A stretch of 64,000 nucleotides of DNA from CAYOUV01 sp963790075 (GCA_963790075.1 CAWBNG010000004.1:1116001-1180000), one strand, 5' to 3'. Numbered from the stretch's first letter, positions 54,110 to 63,524 are shown. A program made the numbers and translations. Notes: generated by a model not told the origin, from the sequence alone.

Positions 54110-56203
54110 ATGCTCACCCCTGCGCAAACCGAGCTCGTTGGCTCCCCTCTTGATGCCAGAATCTTCCTCTCCGGTCCGGCCGGTTGCGGCAAGACGACCG
54201 TCGGCATGGAGCGAATGCTGCACCTGCTCGGGCAGGGCGTGCCGGCTGACTCACTCCTGGTGCTGACCCCGCAGCGAACATTGCAGCAGCCCTATCAAGA
54301 TGCACTGCACAGTCCCAATCTGGGGCCGGGTGGGCAAGTGACCCTGGCCACAGTTGGCGGGCTGGCGCGACGCATGGTCGAGTTGTTCTGGCCGCTGGCT
54401 GCCGAGGCGGCTGGCTTCGCCCAGCCCGACCAACCGCCGGTCTTCCTGACGCTTGAAACGGCGCAATACTACATGGCCCACCTGGTGCGGCCCTTACTGG
54501 ATCAGGGCTATTTCGAATCGGTCACCATCGACCGCAACCGCCTGTACTCGCAGATCATCGATAACCTGAACAAAGCCGCCTCGGTCGGGTTCGATTACCG
54601 CCAGATCGGGGAGCGGTTGGAAGCTGCCTGGGTCGGCGATCCCGGTCAGCGCCGGGTCTATGCAGACGCCCAGGCCTGCGCCGCGCTCTTTCGCGAATAC
54701 TGCCTGGCACATAACTTGCTGGATTTCTCGCTGCAGTTGGATACCTTCTGGAACGTGCTCTGGCATGACCCCACTGTACGCGACTTCCTGAAACGCAGCT
54801 ACCGTCACCTGATCTACGATAACCTGGAGGAGGACGTCCCGCGCGCCCACGACCTGATCGCCGAATGGATGCCGGATTTCAAGTCGGCGCTGCTGGTCTA
54901 CGACGAAGGCGGCGGTTACCGCAAGTTCCTGGGCGCGGATCCGCAGACCGGCTGGGAATTGCGTGAATTGTGCTCAGAGCAGGCGACGCTGGACGAGTCG
55001 TTTATCACCTCGCCCGGGATCGAATATCTATCGAAAGCCCTGGCGCATGCCATCGATCCCGTCCAAGCTTCCGGCGTGGACGGGCGCGAGGCGCTCGACG
55101 GTGTGCTGACCTACTCGGACGCGCGCTTTTATCCCCAGATGCTGGATGGGGTCGCAGATGAGATCGCCCAACTGGTCGAGGGCGGGCTGTCGCCGTCCGA
55201 GATCGTGGTGCTAGCTCCGTTCCTGTCTGACGCGCTGCGCTTCTCACTGACCAACCGCCTCGAGGCGCGCGCCATCCCCTGGCGTTCGCATCGTCCCTCG
55301 CGCTCGCTGCGGGACGAACCCGCCACACAGGGGCTGCTGACGCTGGCGGCGCTGGCCCATCCGGGCTGGGAGATACGTCCCAGCCGTTACGACGTCACCC
55401 GCGCCTTCCTGTTGGCATTCGAGGGTATGGATTTGGTGCGCGCCCAACTGCTGGCCGAGATCGTCTATCGCCTCAAAGATGGTTCGCTCTCGGATTTCGT
55501 GCAAATCAAGCCGGATGTGCAGGAGCGCATCACCTTCCTGCAGGGCGAACGCTATACCACCCTGCGAAACTGGATCCTGGCCTATCGCGAGTCCGAGCCG
55601 CAGCCCCTGGACCACTTCCTGCGGCGCCTGTTCGGGGAAGTTCTTTCGCAGCCGGGCTTCGGCTTCCACCGCAATTTCGACGCGGCGCGCGTGGCGGCCA
55701 GCCTGATCGAGTCGATCCAGAAATTCCGTTGGGCCATGGAGCCGACCCTGGCAGGCACGGACGGGTTCGACCTGGGTCGCGAGTACATCGCTATGCTGCA
55801 GGACGGCTTGATCGCGGCCCAATACCTGCAGGCCTGGCGCACGGAGGAGAACGAGGCGGTGCTGGTCGCCCCGGCTTACACCTTTCTGATGATGAACCGC
55901 CCGTCAACGATACAGTTCTGGCTCGATCCCGGTTCTAGTGGCTGGGCCGAGCGCTTGTTCCAGCCCTTGACCCAGCCTTACGTGCTCTCGCGTCACTGGT
56001 CCCCTGAGCGCCAATGGAACGATGCCGACGAAGTGGCCGCTGCCCAGGAGACGTTGGCGCGCCTGGTGGGTGGCCTGCTGCGGCGCTGCCGTGAGCGCAT
56101 CTACCTGGGTTTGAGCGAACTGGGTGAAACCGGCTTCGAACAGCGTGGGATCTTGTTGAAAGCCTTCCAGAAGGTGCTGGCTGAGCGGAAGGACGAAGAT
56201 TAA
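54110..56203 (+). CDS. UvrD-like superfamily 1 helicase homologue with degenerate Walker B
   Basis: 697 residues. Walker A SGPAGCGKTT (about residues 19-28) and a motif Ia-like VLTPQRTLQQPY are present; the motif II region reads LIYDNLEED instead of DExQD, so ATP hydrolysis may be lost. Later RCRERIYLGLSELGE resembles motif VI. The design resembles the AddB/RexB-type inactive helicase partners. The next intact helicase (56889) follows after a small membrane gene, so the two could form an AddAB-like pair; no nuclease motif is seen. Confidence 0.8.
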   Translation: MLTPAQTELVGSPLDARIFLSGPAGCGKTTVGMERMLHLLGQGVPADSLLVLTPQRTLQQPYQDALHSPNLGPGGQVTLATVGGLARRMVELFWPLAAEAAGFAQPDQPPVFLTLETAQYYMAHLVRPLLDQGYFESVTIDRNRLYSQIIDNLNKAASVGFDYRQIGERLEAAWVGDPGQRRVYADAQACAALFREYCLAHNLLDFSLQLDTFWNVLWHDPTVRDFLKRSYRHLIYDNLEEDVPRAHDLIAEWMPDFKSALLVYDEGGGYRKFLGADPQTGWELRELCSEQATLDESFITSPGIEYLSKALAHAIDPVQASGVDGREALDGVLTYSDARFYPQMLDGVADEIAQLVEGGLSPSEIVVLAPFLSDALRFSLTNRLEARAIPWRSHRPSRSLRDEPATQGLLTLAALAHPGWEIRPSRYDVTRAFLLAFEGMDLVRAQLLAEIVYRLKDGSLSDFVQIKPDVQERITFLQGERYTTLRNWILAYRESEPQPLDHFLRRLFGEVLSQPGFGFHRNFDAARVAASLIESIQKFRWAMEPTLAGTDGFDLGREYIAMLQDGLIAAQYLQAWRTEENEAVLVAPAYTFLMMNRPSTIQFWLDPGSSGWAERLFQPLTQPYVLSRHWSPERQWNDADEVAAAQETLARLVGGLLRRCRERIYLGLSELGETGFEQRGILLKAFQKVLAERKDED

Positions 56204-56273
56204 CCACGAAGGACACAAAAGGCGCAAAGCGGAAATCAAAACTGAGAGATTAAGAAATAAGGAATGAGCAAGA
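56204..56273. repeat. CACGAAGGACACAAAA-type intergenic sequence
   Basis: After the helicase stop comes ACCACGAAGGACACAAAAGGCGCAAAGC, a degenerate run of (A)AAGG(A/C)(C/G)CA words. Similar CACGAAGGACAC stretches occur between genes in many bacteria. It marks the left edge of the AT-rich insert described next. Confidence 0.4.
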
Positions 56274-56864
56274 TTGGAAAATCAATCCAATATATTTAAC
56301 CCGAAGTATTCTTTCATAAAATATATAAATGCAATCACGTATGTAGGTATCTTTGGTTTTACATTATTCCTAACGAGCAGACAGCCAAATGTTGAATGGC
56401 AAGATGCTTTACTGATCGTTCTCTCAGGATTTTCTGTATACCAGATATCTCGCGAGTTCATCAGAAAAATCGAATTTAAAGATAGTGAAATGGTTGTCCA
56501 GTACTTCGTCTGGCCTGCAAGGTCAATTGATTATTGCCGCATCAAGAAAATCGATGTAGGATATTCGATCACTGGTGAAGGCTTTTCGATTCAATTACGA
56601 GCCATGAAGAATAGGCTTGACCTTCAGTATAAATTAGCGGACTTCATGAAGAAGTTTAATATCAAAGAGTTTGATCTCGAACGGCAGATTAAAGCCAAAC
56701 GTCGTAAAGGCATTAAAATCCTGAAAATTTCACTTATTTCGACGATTGCAATTGGGCTGTTGGCCAGTCTGTTTGTTGGCGCGGATATTGGTGTTTGGGC
56801 TTTGATGCTATTGTTACTGTTTGTGAGTATCACATTGATACTAAATATTTTCATTAAAGAATGA
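56274..56864 (+). CDS. AT-rich membrane protein of unknown function between two helicase genes
   Basis: 196 residues from a TTG start with AAGGA upstream. Two N-terminal hydrophobic segments (about 20-45), a soluble beta-rich middle (EFKDSEMVVQYFVWPARSIDY) like a bacterial PH domain, a basic helical part (RQIKAKRRKGIKI) and two C-terminal membrane helices. The base composition is much more AT-rich and codon use (AAA, ATT, TTA) unlike that of the flanking genes, which argues for recent transfer between two otherwise adjacent helicase genes. Confidence 0.7.
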   Translation: MENQSNIFNPKYSFIKYINAITYVGIFGFTLFLTSRQPNVEWQDALLIVLSGFSVYQISREFIRKIEFKDSEMVVQYFVWPARSIDYCRIKKIDVGYSITGEGFSIQLRAMKNRLDLQYKLADFMKKFNIKEFDLERQIKAKRRKGIKILKISLISTIAIGLLASLFVGADIGVWALMLLLLFVSITLILNIFIKE

Positions 56865-56888
56865 TGCATTAGTATCCTGAAAAACCTT

Positions 56889-59118
56889 ATGCAAAATTAC
56901 ACCTTCCGACCCTCCCAAGAAGCCATCCTGGCTTACACTGGCGGCAAGCTGGGCATCGCCGCCGTGCCGGGCAGCGGCAAGACCTTCGTGCTCTCGGCCC
57001 TGGCTGCTGACCTGATCTCGCGCGGCGAGCTGGATTCCGAGCAGGAAGTGCTGGTGGTCACGCTGGTCAACTCGGCGGTCGAAAACTTCTCGGCCCGCAT
57101 CAGCAGCTTCATCGAGGCGCGTGGCTTGCTGCCGCGCCTGGGCTACCGCGTGCGCACCCTGCACGGATTGGCGCACGATATCGTGCGCGAGAAACCCGAG
57201 AAGGTCGGGTTGGAGGAACGCTTTGCCATCCTGGACGAGCGTGAAGCTGACTTCATCCGCAAAGAGGCCGCTCAGGCCTGGCTGACGGCCAACCCCGGCC
57301 TGTTGGATGACTACCTGAGCCCGGAACTGGACGACCGCAAGCGCGACTGGGTCCGTCGTTCGCAGCTGCCCGACCTGGTCCAGGGCCTGGCACTGGCCTT
57401 CATCCGCTCGGCCAAGGATCGCCGCCTGGCGCCCGATGACCTGCGCCGACGCCTGGACCAGGCACCTGCCCCGCTGCCGCTGGCCGAGATGGGCTGGGCC
57501 ATTTACGCCGATTACCAGCGCGCGCTGACCTACCGCGGCGCGGTTGATTTCGACGACCTGATCCGCCTGGCGCTCGACCTGCTCGAGTCCGACCTGGAGT
57601 TCCTGGAGCGTCTGCGCTTCCGCTGGCCTTACATCCTGGAGGACGAAGCCCAGGATTCGAGCCAGCTTCAGGAACAGATCCTGCGCTTGCTGGCAGGCGA
57701 AAATGGAAACTGGGTACGCGTCGGCGATCCCAACCAGGCCATCTTCGAGACTTTCACCACCGCCAGTCCGCGCTATCTGCGTGCCTTCATCGCCGGGGAG
57801 GCAGATTTCCAGCGCGAACTGCCCGAACTCGGGCCGCTCGCAGCCGTCGATCATCAAGCTGGCCAATTCCCTGGTCGACTGGGTCATGAGGGAGCATCCG
57901 GTCGAGGCAGCCCGCGAGGCGCTGGCACCTCCGTACATCCGGCCTACGCCAAAGGGCGATCCGCAGCCGAACCCAGCCGACGACCCGGCCGGTATCCGTT
58001 TGATCGGCAAGAAGTTCGCGCCCGACGAGGAGATTGCCGCGGTGGTCGACTCGCTCGAGAAGTGGTTGCCCGAAAACACGGAGGCGACCGTGGCGGTGCT
58101 GGTGCCGCGCAACACGCGCGGTGTGGAAGTGATCGAGGCGCTCAAAAAACATGATATCCCGACTCACGAACTGCTCTCCAGCAGCCAGTCGACGCGCGCG
58201 GCGGCCGGCGCGCTGGGCAACCTGCTGGCCTATCTTTCCGACCCGTCTTCAGCGGCCAAGCTGGCGCGCGTCTACGAAGTCTGGCGGCGGGATTGGCGCG
58301 AGGACTCCGATCGGCGCGATTTTCTGAGTCACGTGCGTAGGCTGGTGCGCAAGTGCGGCGAAGTGGAGGCGTATCTGGCTCCGCGTCCCGAGCGGGATTG
58401 GCTGACAGGTCTGGATGAGTCCGAGGATATGATCCTCGAGTTGCAGGAATTTCGGGAACTGGTCAAGCGCTGGGGGGCGGCGACCCTGCTGCCGATCGAC
58501 CAGTTGATCTTGACCTTGGCCCAGGACCTGTTCATCGAGCCGGTCGACCTGGCCCTGGCGCACAAACTTGCGCTGGTGCTGCGCCAGGTGGCCGACGACC
58601 ACCCCGACTGGCGCCTGCCCGAGCTGACCGGCGAATTGGGCCTGATCGCCCGCAACCAGCGCCGCTTCATCGGTTTTTCGTCTGATGACGCTGGCTTCAA
58701 TCCTGAAGCCTACAAGGGTAAAGTGGTGGTGACGACCATGCACAAGGCCAAGGGTTTGGAGTGGGACCGGGTCCACCTGATGTCCGTCAACAACTACGAT
58801 TTCCCCTCCGGCATGCCCTACGACCGCTACATTTCGGAGAAGTGGTTTGTGCGCGATGGCTTGAACCTGGAAGCCGAAGCCCTGGCGCAATTGGAGACGC
58901 TGGGAACCGGCGACGAGTACCAGTGGTACGTCGAGGGCCGGGCCACCCAGGGGGCACGCCTGGACTACGTGCGCGAACGCCTGCGGTTGTTCTACGTCGG
59001 CATCACGCGCGCCAAGCGCGAGCTGATCGCCACCTGGAACTCCGGCCGCCAGGGGGATGCCCAGCCCTCGCTGGCGCTGGAAGTCTTGCGGGGGTGGTGG
59101 GAGAATGAACAACCCTGA
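56889..59118 (+). pseudogene. UvrD/PcrA-type ATP-dependent DNA helicase, single-base frameshift
   Basis: About 742 residues when corrected. All SF1 motifs can be read: [92 protein letters not shown]. The frame breaks between III and IV at CTGCCCGAACTCGGGC (57821-57832); dropping one base gives [13 protein letters not shown], the family consensus. A 3'-5' helicase in DNA repair or recombination. Confidence 0.92.
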
Positions 59119-59139
59119 CCCTATTCGACTCAAGCCAAC

Positions 59140-59967
59140 ATGTTGAAAACCAGCACTTACGACGACGTCACCCGCTTCGATCTGGCACGCACGCTGGCCG
59201 GGCGCGGACGATACTGGACTACGACCTACTATTTAGACGGGCTGCTGATCGACAGCGGCCCGGCGCACACGGCCGGGGAACTGCTCTCAGCCCTGGGAGA
59301 TAAGCTGCTGGCGCGCCTGGTCAACACCCATAGCCACGAAGATCACATCGGGGCCAATGGCCGCCTGGGGCGCGCGCACCCGGGGCTGGAGATCCTGGCT
59401 CATCCGCTGGCCCTGCCAATCCTGGCCGAGCCGCGCAGATTGCAGCCGCTGCAGCCCTATCGGCGCTTGTTCTGGGGTTGGCCCGAACCTTCCAGGGCAA
59501 AAGCGCTCGCGGACGGGGATTGGGTTGAAAGCGAGCATTTCCGCCTGCAGGCGCTGTACACCCCCGGCCACAGTCCGGATCACCTGTGCCTGTACGCGCC
59601 CGAGCAGGGCTGGCTGTTCACCGGCGACCTGTTCGTCGGCGGGCGGGACCGCGCCTTGCGCGAGGACGGCGACATCTGGAGCATCCTCGCCTCGCTCAAA
59701 CGCGTTGCGGCGTTGCCCTGCAGTCTGTTGTTTCCCGGCAGCGCACGGGTGCGCGAAAACCCGGAAGTGGAGCTAATGGCGAAGATTGCTTATCTGGAAG
59801 ATTTAGGAGGAAATGTGCTCGCTCTGCACGACAAAGGCTGGGACGTGGCGGCCATCGCCCGCGCACTGTGCGGCAAGCCGATGTGGATCGAGCTGTTCAC
59901 CCTAGGAAATTTCGCGCGCCGACACCTGGTGCTTTCGTACTTACGGGGCGGACTCGACCGGGATTAA
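59140..59967 (+). CDS. MBL-fold metallohydrolase
   Basis: 275 residues. Metal site THSHEDHIG near residue 68, further His in YTPGHSPDHL and Asp in FTGDLFVGG. The substrate group (hydroxyacylglutathione hydrolase-like or lactonase) cannot be told; the C-terminal 70 residues form the helical tail seen in many MBL proteins. It follows the helicase with a 21-base gap. Confidence 0.92.
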   Translation: MLKTSTYDDVTRFDLARTLAGRGRYWTTTYYLDGLLIDSGPAHTAGELLSALGDKLLARLVNTHSHEDHIGANGRLGRAHPGLEILAHPLALPILAEPRRLQPLQPYRRLFWGWPEPSRAKALADGDWVESEHFRLQALYTPGHSPDHLCLYAPEQGWLFTGDLFVGGRDRALREDGDIWSILASLKRVAALPCSLLFPGSARVRENPEVELMAKIAYLEDLGGNVLALHDKGWDVAAIARALCGKPMWIELFTLGNFARRHLVLSYLRGGLDRD

Positions 59968-59985
59968 AGTCGACCGGAGGCTAAC

Positions 59986-60124
59986 CTGGAGACGTTGTCA
60001 AAGCTGTACGGCTGGCCGGTGGGGGAACCGGACCCAACGAAACACCTTTGGTAAGGCTGCTCTGGGTTGGGCGTTATTGATCACCATCTGCACCTGCGGC
60101 GTGCTGTTATTTATTTTTAAGTAG
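59986..60124 (+). pseudogene. Tiny membrane protein, frameshifted paralogue of the one at 61767
   Basis: About 45 residues when corrected. GGAGG (59976-59980) is five bases before a CTG codon that lines up with the ATG of the paralogue. The reading LSKLYGW...TFGKAALGWALLITICTCGVLLF matches LSNLYGW...AFGKAALSCVVLLIMACACGVPLLL. A run of five G (60021-60025) has one too many; with four the frame is open to TAG (60122-60124). One membrane helix with Cys-x-Cys. Unknown family. Confidence 0.6.
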
Positions 60125-60153
60125 CTGCAGCATTGACAGCCTGTAAAAAAAAT

Positions 60154-60585
60154 CTACGCTTGCTCGACGGGCGTCAGGGCGATCACCGGAATGACGCGCG
60201 TGGTTTTGTGCCGGTAGTCATTGAAACCGGGCATCATCGCGACCATCTTGTCATACAGGCGGGTCCGTTCCGGCTCTTCGGCAACCCGGGCCTGGACCTG
60301 GAACGTTTCCATCCCCACTTCGACCTTCAAGCGCGGGTGGGCCAGGATGTTGTAATACCAATCCGGGTGCGTGGGCGCGCCGCCTTTGGAGGCTATCACC
60401 ACCAGGCGCTCTCCGTCCCTGACGTATGCCACCGGATTGACGTGTTCCTGTCCGCTCTTGACCCCCGTTGTGTGTAAAAGCAGGAGGGTCTTGCCTTCAA
60501 AATAACCACCGACCTTACCGTTGTTCGCACGAAATTCTTCGATGATTTTCTGGTTGTGTTCATTTCTTTCGTTCGTCTCACCCAT
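60154..60585 (-). CDS. F420-dependent nitroreductase-like protein (DDN family)
   Basis: 143 residues from ATG at 60585 with GGAG six bases upstream (open to 60597). Core marks: GKTLLLLHTTGVKSGQEHVNPV and SKGGAPTHPDWYYNILAHP, both from the deazaflavin-dependent (DDN) group, which binds F420H2 and reduces quinones or nitro compounds. Supports F420 use in this organism, known in several Chloroflexota. Confidence 0.9.
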   Translation of the reverse strand: MGETNERNEHNQKIIEEFRANNGKVGGYFEGKTLLLLHTTGVKSGQEHVNPVAYVRDGERLVVIASKGGAPTHPDWYYNILAHPRLKVEVGMETFQVQARVAEEPERTRLYDKMVAMMPGFNDYRHKTTRVIPVIALTPVEQA

Positions 60586-60597
60586 CTCGCTCTCCAT

Positions 60598-60916
60598 TCA
60601 TATTTGACTTAATGACGATATCGCGTCCAGCGCTCTTACCTTCCCCAGCATCGGAAATTAAGCCGCTCGAACTCACGAATTAAGCGGCTTAATGAGCACA
60701 GCAAGCCATCGATATTTCATCAAATAGCATACTTAACGGCTTCGAAGAGCATGCTTGAGCGCCTGAAGGTGCCAGCGAGATTCCGAAGAATTGCTGGCTT
60801 ATGTACGAACCCCTATTCGATTTTGATGGATAGGATTAAAGATTTGGAAGCATGTACAATGGTATTAATAGACTACAGTTGAAAATTTCATTCAAACGAG
60901 GTTAAATGGCAAAAGT
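60598..60916. other. Intergenic region with an inverted repeat, no gene found
   Basis: Contains an 11-bp perfect inverted repeat, ATTAAGCCGCT (60657-60667) and AGCGGCTTAAT (60683-60693), 15 bases apart, with AATTAAGC also directly repeated. Also a short palindrome AGCATGCT near 60749. No ORF, RNA gene or T-tract was seen; most of the region lacks visible structure. Confidence 0.45.
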
Positions 60917-60938
60917 GACCGGCCTGTAATGGGCCGGT
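60917..60938 (-). terminator. Terminator after the YdjM-like gene
   Basis: GACCGGCC / GGCCGGTC stem on the minus strand with a short loop, followed by ACTTTTGCC. Confidence 0.75.
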
Positions 60939-60953
60939 CGCTTGCTTTTGAGG

Positions 60954-61631
60954 TCAGGTCAGCGCTGCCCCCACGGTTTTGCGCATCCGCAGCGTCACAA
61001 AAAAGGTCATGAAGAGCGAGAAGAGATAGAACGCACCGTAGATCGTATGGAAACCCACCGTCATCAGATAAGCCAGGGGGGTGAATCCCACGAAGAGTGC
61101 GAATTCCAGCCAGGTCCACAGGCGCAGTACCTTCAGGAATCCGCCGTCCGTGTTAGCCTTGCGCGCCCACCTGCCGAGGTACCATAGGTACAATCCAAAG
61201 CACAGGAACTCAGCCGGGTCCATGAAGGTCATGAACCATTCCGGCGGTGTGGAATTGGCCCACAGGTTGACCCAGACTGGGATTGGCCAGAACAAAGCCA
61301 CACCGTTGAACCAGATCAAGAGGTCCAGCAAGCTGTGGAGCGCCATCCCCAGCCCGAGACCGAAGCCCAGGTTGCGCCAGCGCAGGTCCTGCTTCCACTG
61401 GCCGATGAAATAGAAAACGATGACTACCGCAGCCATGAAGAACAGGCTGTGCGTCAGCGTGCGGTGGATGCCTTCGGTCGGCATCTTGGCCAGTGTGGCA
61501 ACTGCCACCCCGAGGTTGTCCATATCGGGGACAAAGCTTCCCAGCAAGACACCCAGCAAAAGCCATTCGCGCACGCCGGTCCATTTGCGCGTCAGCATTC
61601 CAACCATTCCGTGAATCCCTGCCTGTGCCAT
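60954..61631 (-). CDS. YdjM-like (LexA-regulated membrane hydrolase) family protein
   Basis: 225 residues from ATG at 61631 (AAAGGAGG six bases before). Polytopic membrane protein. HGMVGML, SFVPDMDN, GIHRTLTHSLFF and ALHSLLDLL form the conserved metal-ligand pattern of the DUF457/YdjM group. The family is linked to membrane-bound metal-dependent hydrolysis of unclear substrates. The longer frame to 61721 runs past the ribosome-binding site. Confidence 0.88.
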   Translation of the reverse strand: MAQAGIHGMVGMLTRKWTGVREWLLLGVLLGSFVPDMDNLGVAVATLAKMPTEGIHRTLTHSLFFMAAVVIVFYFIGQWKQDLRWRNLGFGLGLGMALHSLLDLLIWFNGVALFWPIPVWVNLWANSTPPEWFMTFMDPAEFLCFGLYLWYLGRWARKANTDGGFLKVLRLWTWLEFALFVGFTPLAYLMTVGFHTIYGAFYLFSLFMTFFVTLRMRKTVGAALT

Positions 61632-61713
61632 GTATGCCTCCTTTGCTTTGTGGATATAAACACGTTTCAGTACAGGGTGATGCGCAGATTCAAGTGTCCG
61701 TCTGCAGTATGGC

Positions 61714-61742
61714 TTGCCCATTTTATCAAAATTCTGTATAGT
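61714..61742 (+). promoter_or_regulatory. Promoter for the tiny membrane protein and ROK kinase
   Basis: TTGCCC (61714-61719), 17-base spacer, TATAGT (61737-61742); about 25 bases before the ATG at 61767. Confidence 0.6.
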
Positions 61743-61766
61743 GTTAGAAAATAACGGGAGGGCAGT

Positions 61767-61919
61767 ATGGACAGGTTGTCAAATTTATACGGCTGGCTGA
61801 CGGGGAACTGGACCAAGCAAAGTGCGTTCGGCAAGGCAGCATTGAGTTGTGTGGTGCTGTTGATCATGGCCTGCGCTTGCGGGGTGCCACTGCTGTTGTT
61901 ATCCTTGATGGAGTTTTAA
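61767..61919 (+). CDS. Tiny membrane protein, intact paralogue
   Basis: 50 residues: MDRLSNLYGWLTGNWTKQSA, then FGKAALSCVVLLIMACACGV and a hydrophobic end LLLLSLMEF. One membrane helix containing a Cys-x-Cys. GGGAGG four to five bases before the ATG. The second copy (59986) is broken. Its stop codon TAA is directly followed in frame by the ROK kinase, with possible translational coupling. No known family. Confidence 0.75.
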   Translation: MDRLSNLYGWLTGNWTKQSAFGKAALSCVVLLIMACACGVPLLLLSLMEF

Positions 61920-62816
61920 ATTAACGCCACACAGCTTTATGGTGCCCTCGAAGCCGGAGGGACCAAATTCATTTGCCTGGTCGGCAGCGGACCGGAGCGT
62001 ATTGTCGACCAGATCCGCATCTCGACCACCACGCCTTCCGAAACATTGGGAAAGGTTATTCGATTTTTCCAGCCTTACGCAATTGCCGGGCAGGTTCGCG
62101 GGATCGGTGTCGGCAGCTTTGGTCCGCTGGACCTGGATCGGGGATCGCCAACTTATGGTCGAATCACCGCCACACCTAAGCCGGGTTGGAGCGATACCGA
62201 CCTGGTTGGTACCTTGGGAAAGGCTTTGCGTCTCGATGTGGCTCTCGAAACTGATGTCAATGCTGCAGCTTTGGGTGAGTTCCGTTGGGGTGCCAGCCGG
62301 GGATTTGACCCGTCGCTGTATCTGACGATTGGCACGGGTATCGGCGGCGGTTGCATCAAGGACGGCAAACCATTCCATGGGATGCTCAGCCCTGAGATGG
62401 GTCATATCCGCATCCCACACGACTTGAAGGAGGATCCCTTTCCCGGTTGCTGTCCCTTCCACGGAGACTGCTTCGAGGGTCTTGCCAGCGGACCAGCAAT
62501 TCAAGAACGACTGGGTGTGGCGGGAGAGAGCTTGCCGGATGGGCATCCCTTTTGGAAATTGGAGGCGGAATACATCGCCGCGGCGCTGGCCAATTACATC
62601 CTCGTGCTTTCGCCCAAAAAGATCGTTTTGGGTGGCGGCGTACTGCAGCGAGCATACCTGTTTCCATCCATCAGGCGTGGGGTGCAAAAATATCTGAATA
62701 ATTACGTCCAACACCAGTATGTACTGCAGGGTATCGATGATTACATCATTCCGCCCGAACTGGGCAATCGTTCTGGCAGCCTGGGGGCATTGGCATTGGC
62801 GCAATTGCAGAGATAG
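61920..62816 (+). CDS. ROK-family sugar kinase (fructokinase-like) with ATT start
   Basis: 298 residues if translation begins at ATT (61920). The first residues LYGALEAGGTKFICLVG are the phosphate-binding loop; a catalytic Asp is in ALETDVNAAALGE; a zinc site follows in GHIRIPHD...CCPFHGDCFEG. No ATG, GTG or TTG lies between the small ORF's stop and TTG 62046, which would remove the loop. GGAG lies six bases before the ATT. A miscalled ATG is the simplest reading (TAAATGAACG). The similarity is to fructokinases (Cys-rich zinc site). Confidence 0.87.
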   Translation: MNATQLYGALEAGGTKFICLVGSGPERIVDQIRISTTTPSETLGKVIRFFQPYAIAGQVRGIGVGSFGPLDLDRGSPTYGRITATPKPGWSDTDLVGTLGKALRLDVALETDVNAAALGEFRWGASRGFDPSLYLTIGTGIGGGCIKDGKPFHGMLSPEMGHIRIPHDLKEDPFPGCCPFHGDCFEGLASGPAIQERLGVAGESLPDGHPFWKLEAEYIAAALANYILVLSPKKIVLGGGVLQRAYLFPSIRRGVQKYLNNYVQHQYVLQGIDDYIIPPELGNRSGSLGALALAQLQR

Positions 62817-62927
62817 CAATCCGACCGGCCCACCACGTACCCGATTTGTTGTTTGAACGGTTTTTAGTTGCCTGCTTCAGCTATAATTACTTCATTCAAT
62901 TTGTGTCTTTTTGCCAGTTTGGACAGT

Positions 62928-63524
62928 ATGGATACCGCATATTCAACTTTTAAACCTCGCTACCCCTACCACATCTTCCTGGTGTTTTATGGCTTACCGG
63001 CGCTGTTTTTCGCGCTGCTGTGTGGTGGGGTGAATTATCTCTTCCAGGCACCGCTGCTTTTTTGGTTCCTGGTCTTCCTGCTGGGATTGGTCACATCCCT
63101 GGCGCCGTTCTTCGTCATCCGTGAGATCCGCTTTCTCGAACAGATGGTGATACGTCGTCATTTCCTGCCCGACCTGTTCTTTACCTATAAAGAACTTCAG
63201 GCAATCATGCCGACCTTTATCCTGGCGGGCGGACATCGCATTCGCATGGGGCGCATCGAAAACCTGGAAGAACTACGGACGATGGCGCAACGCTGGACTT
63301 CGGCGCGCATCCTGAAGGAATCGCGCAAACTGGTCAAGCCGGGTGAGCCGCTCTTCCCGCAGCGTGGCTACAGCACCTATGCCACCATCTGGAGCCTGCT
63401 GCTGGGCGTGATCGGTATGTTCCTGGCGCCGGCCTGGCTGCCGGTCGATCCGCGCTGGGTGTTGGGGGGCATCTTTCTCCTGGCTTATGTTCTGTACGTG
63501 TATTTCATTCCCCGCATCCTGTAA
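62928..63524 (+). CDS. Membrane protein of unknown function
   Basis: 198 residues from ATG 62928 (frame open to 62868). Hydrophobic segments near the N-terminus (about 18-70) and at the C-terminus (about 150-195), with a soluble middle containing LPDLFFTYKELQAIMPTF. A perfect TATAAT (62882-62887) lies 40 bases upstream. I do not recognise the family; the following gene is a transporter on the same strand. Confidence 0.7.
   Translation: MDTAYSTFKPRYPYHIFLVFYGLPALFFALLCGGVNYLFQAPLLFWFLVFLLGLVTSLAPFFVIREIRFLEQMVIRRHFLPDLFFTYKELQAIMPTFILAGGHRIRMGRIENLEELRTMAQRWTSARILKESRKLVKPGEPLFPQRGYSTYATIWSLLLGVIGMFLAPAWLPVDPRWVLGGIFLLAYVLYVYFIPRIL

Noticed and set aside
56841..58145. Long minus-strand open frame (434 codons) over the UvrD helicase
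   Set aside because: It is the antisense shadow of a helicase with all SF1 motifs; its translation is low-complexity and lacks domain features.
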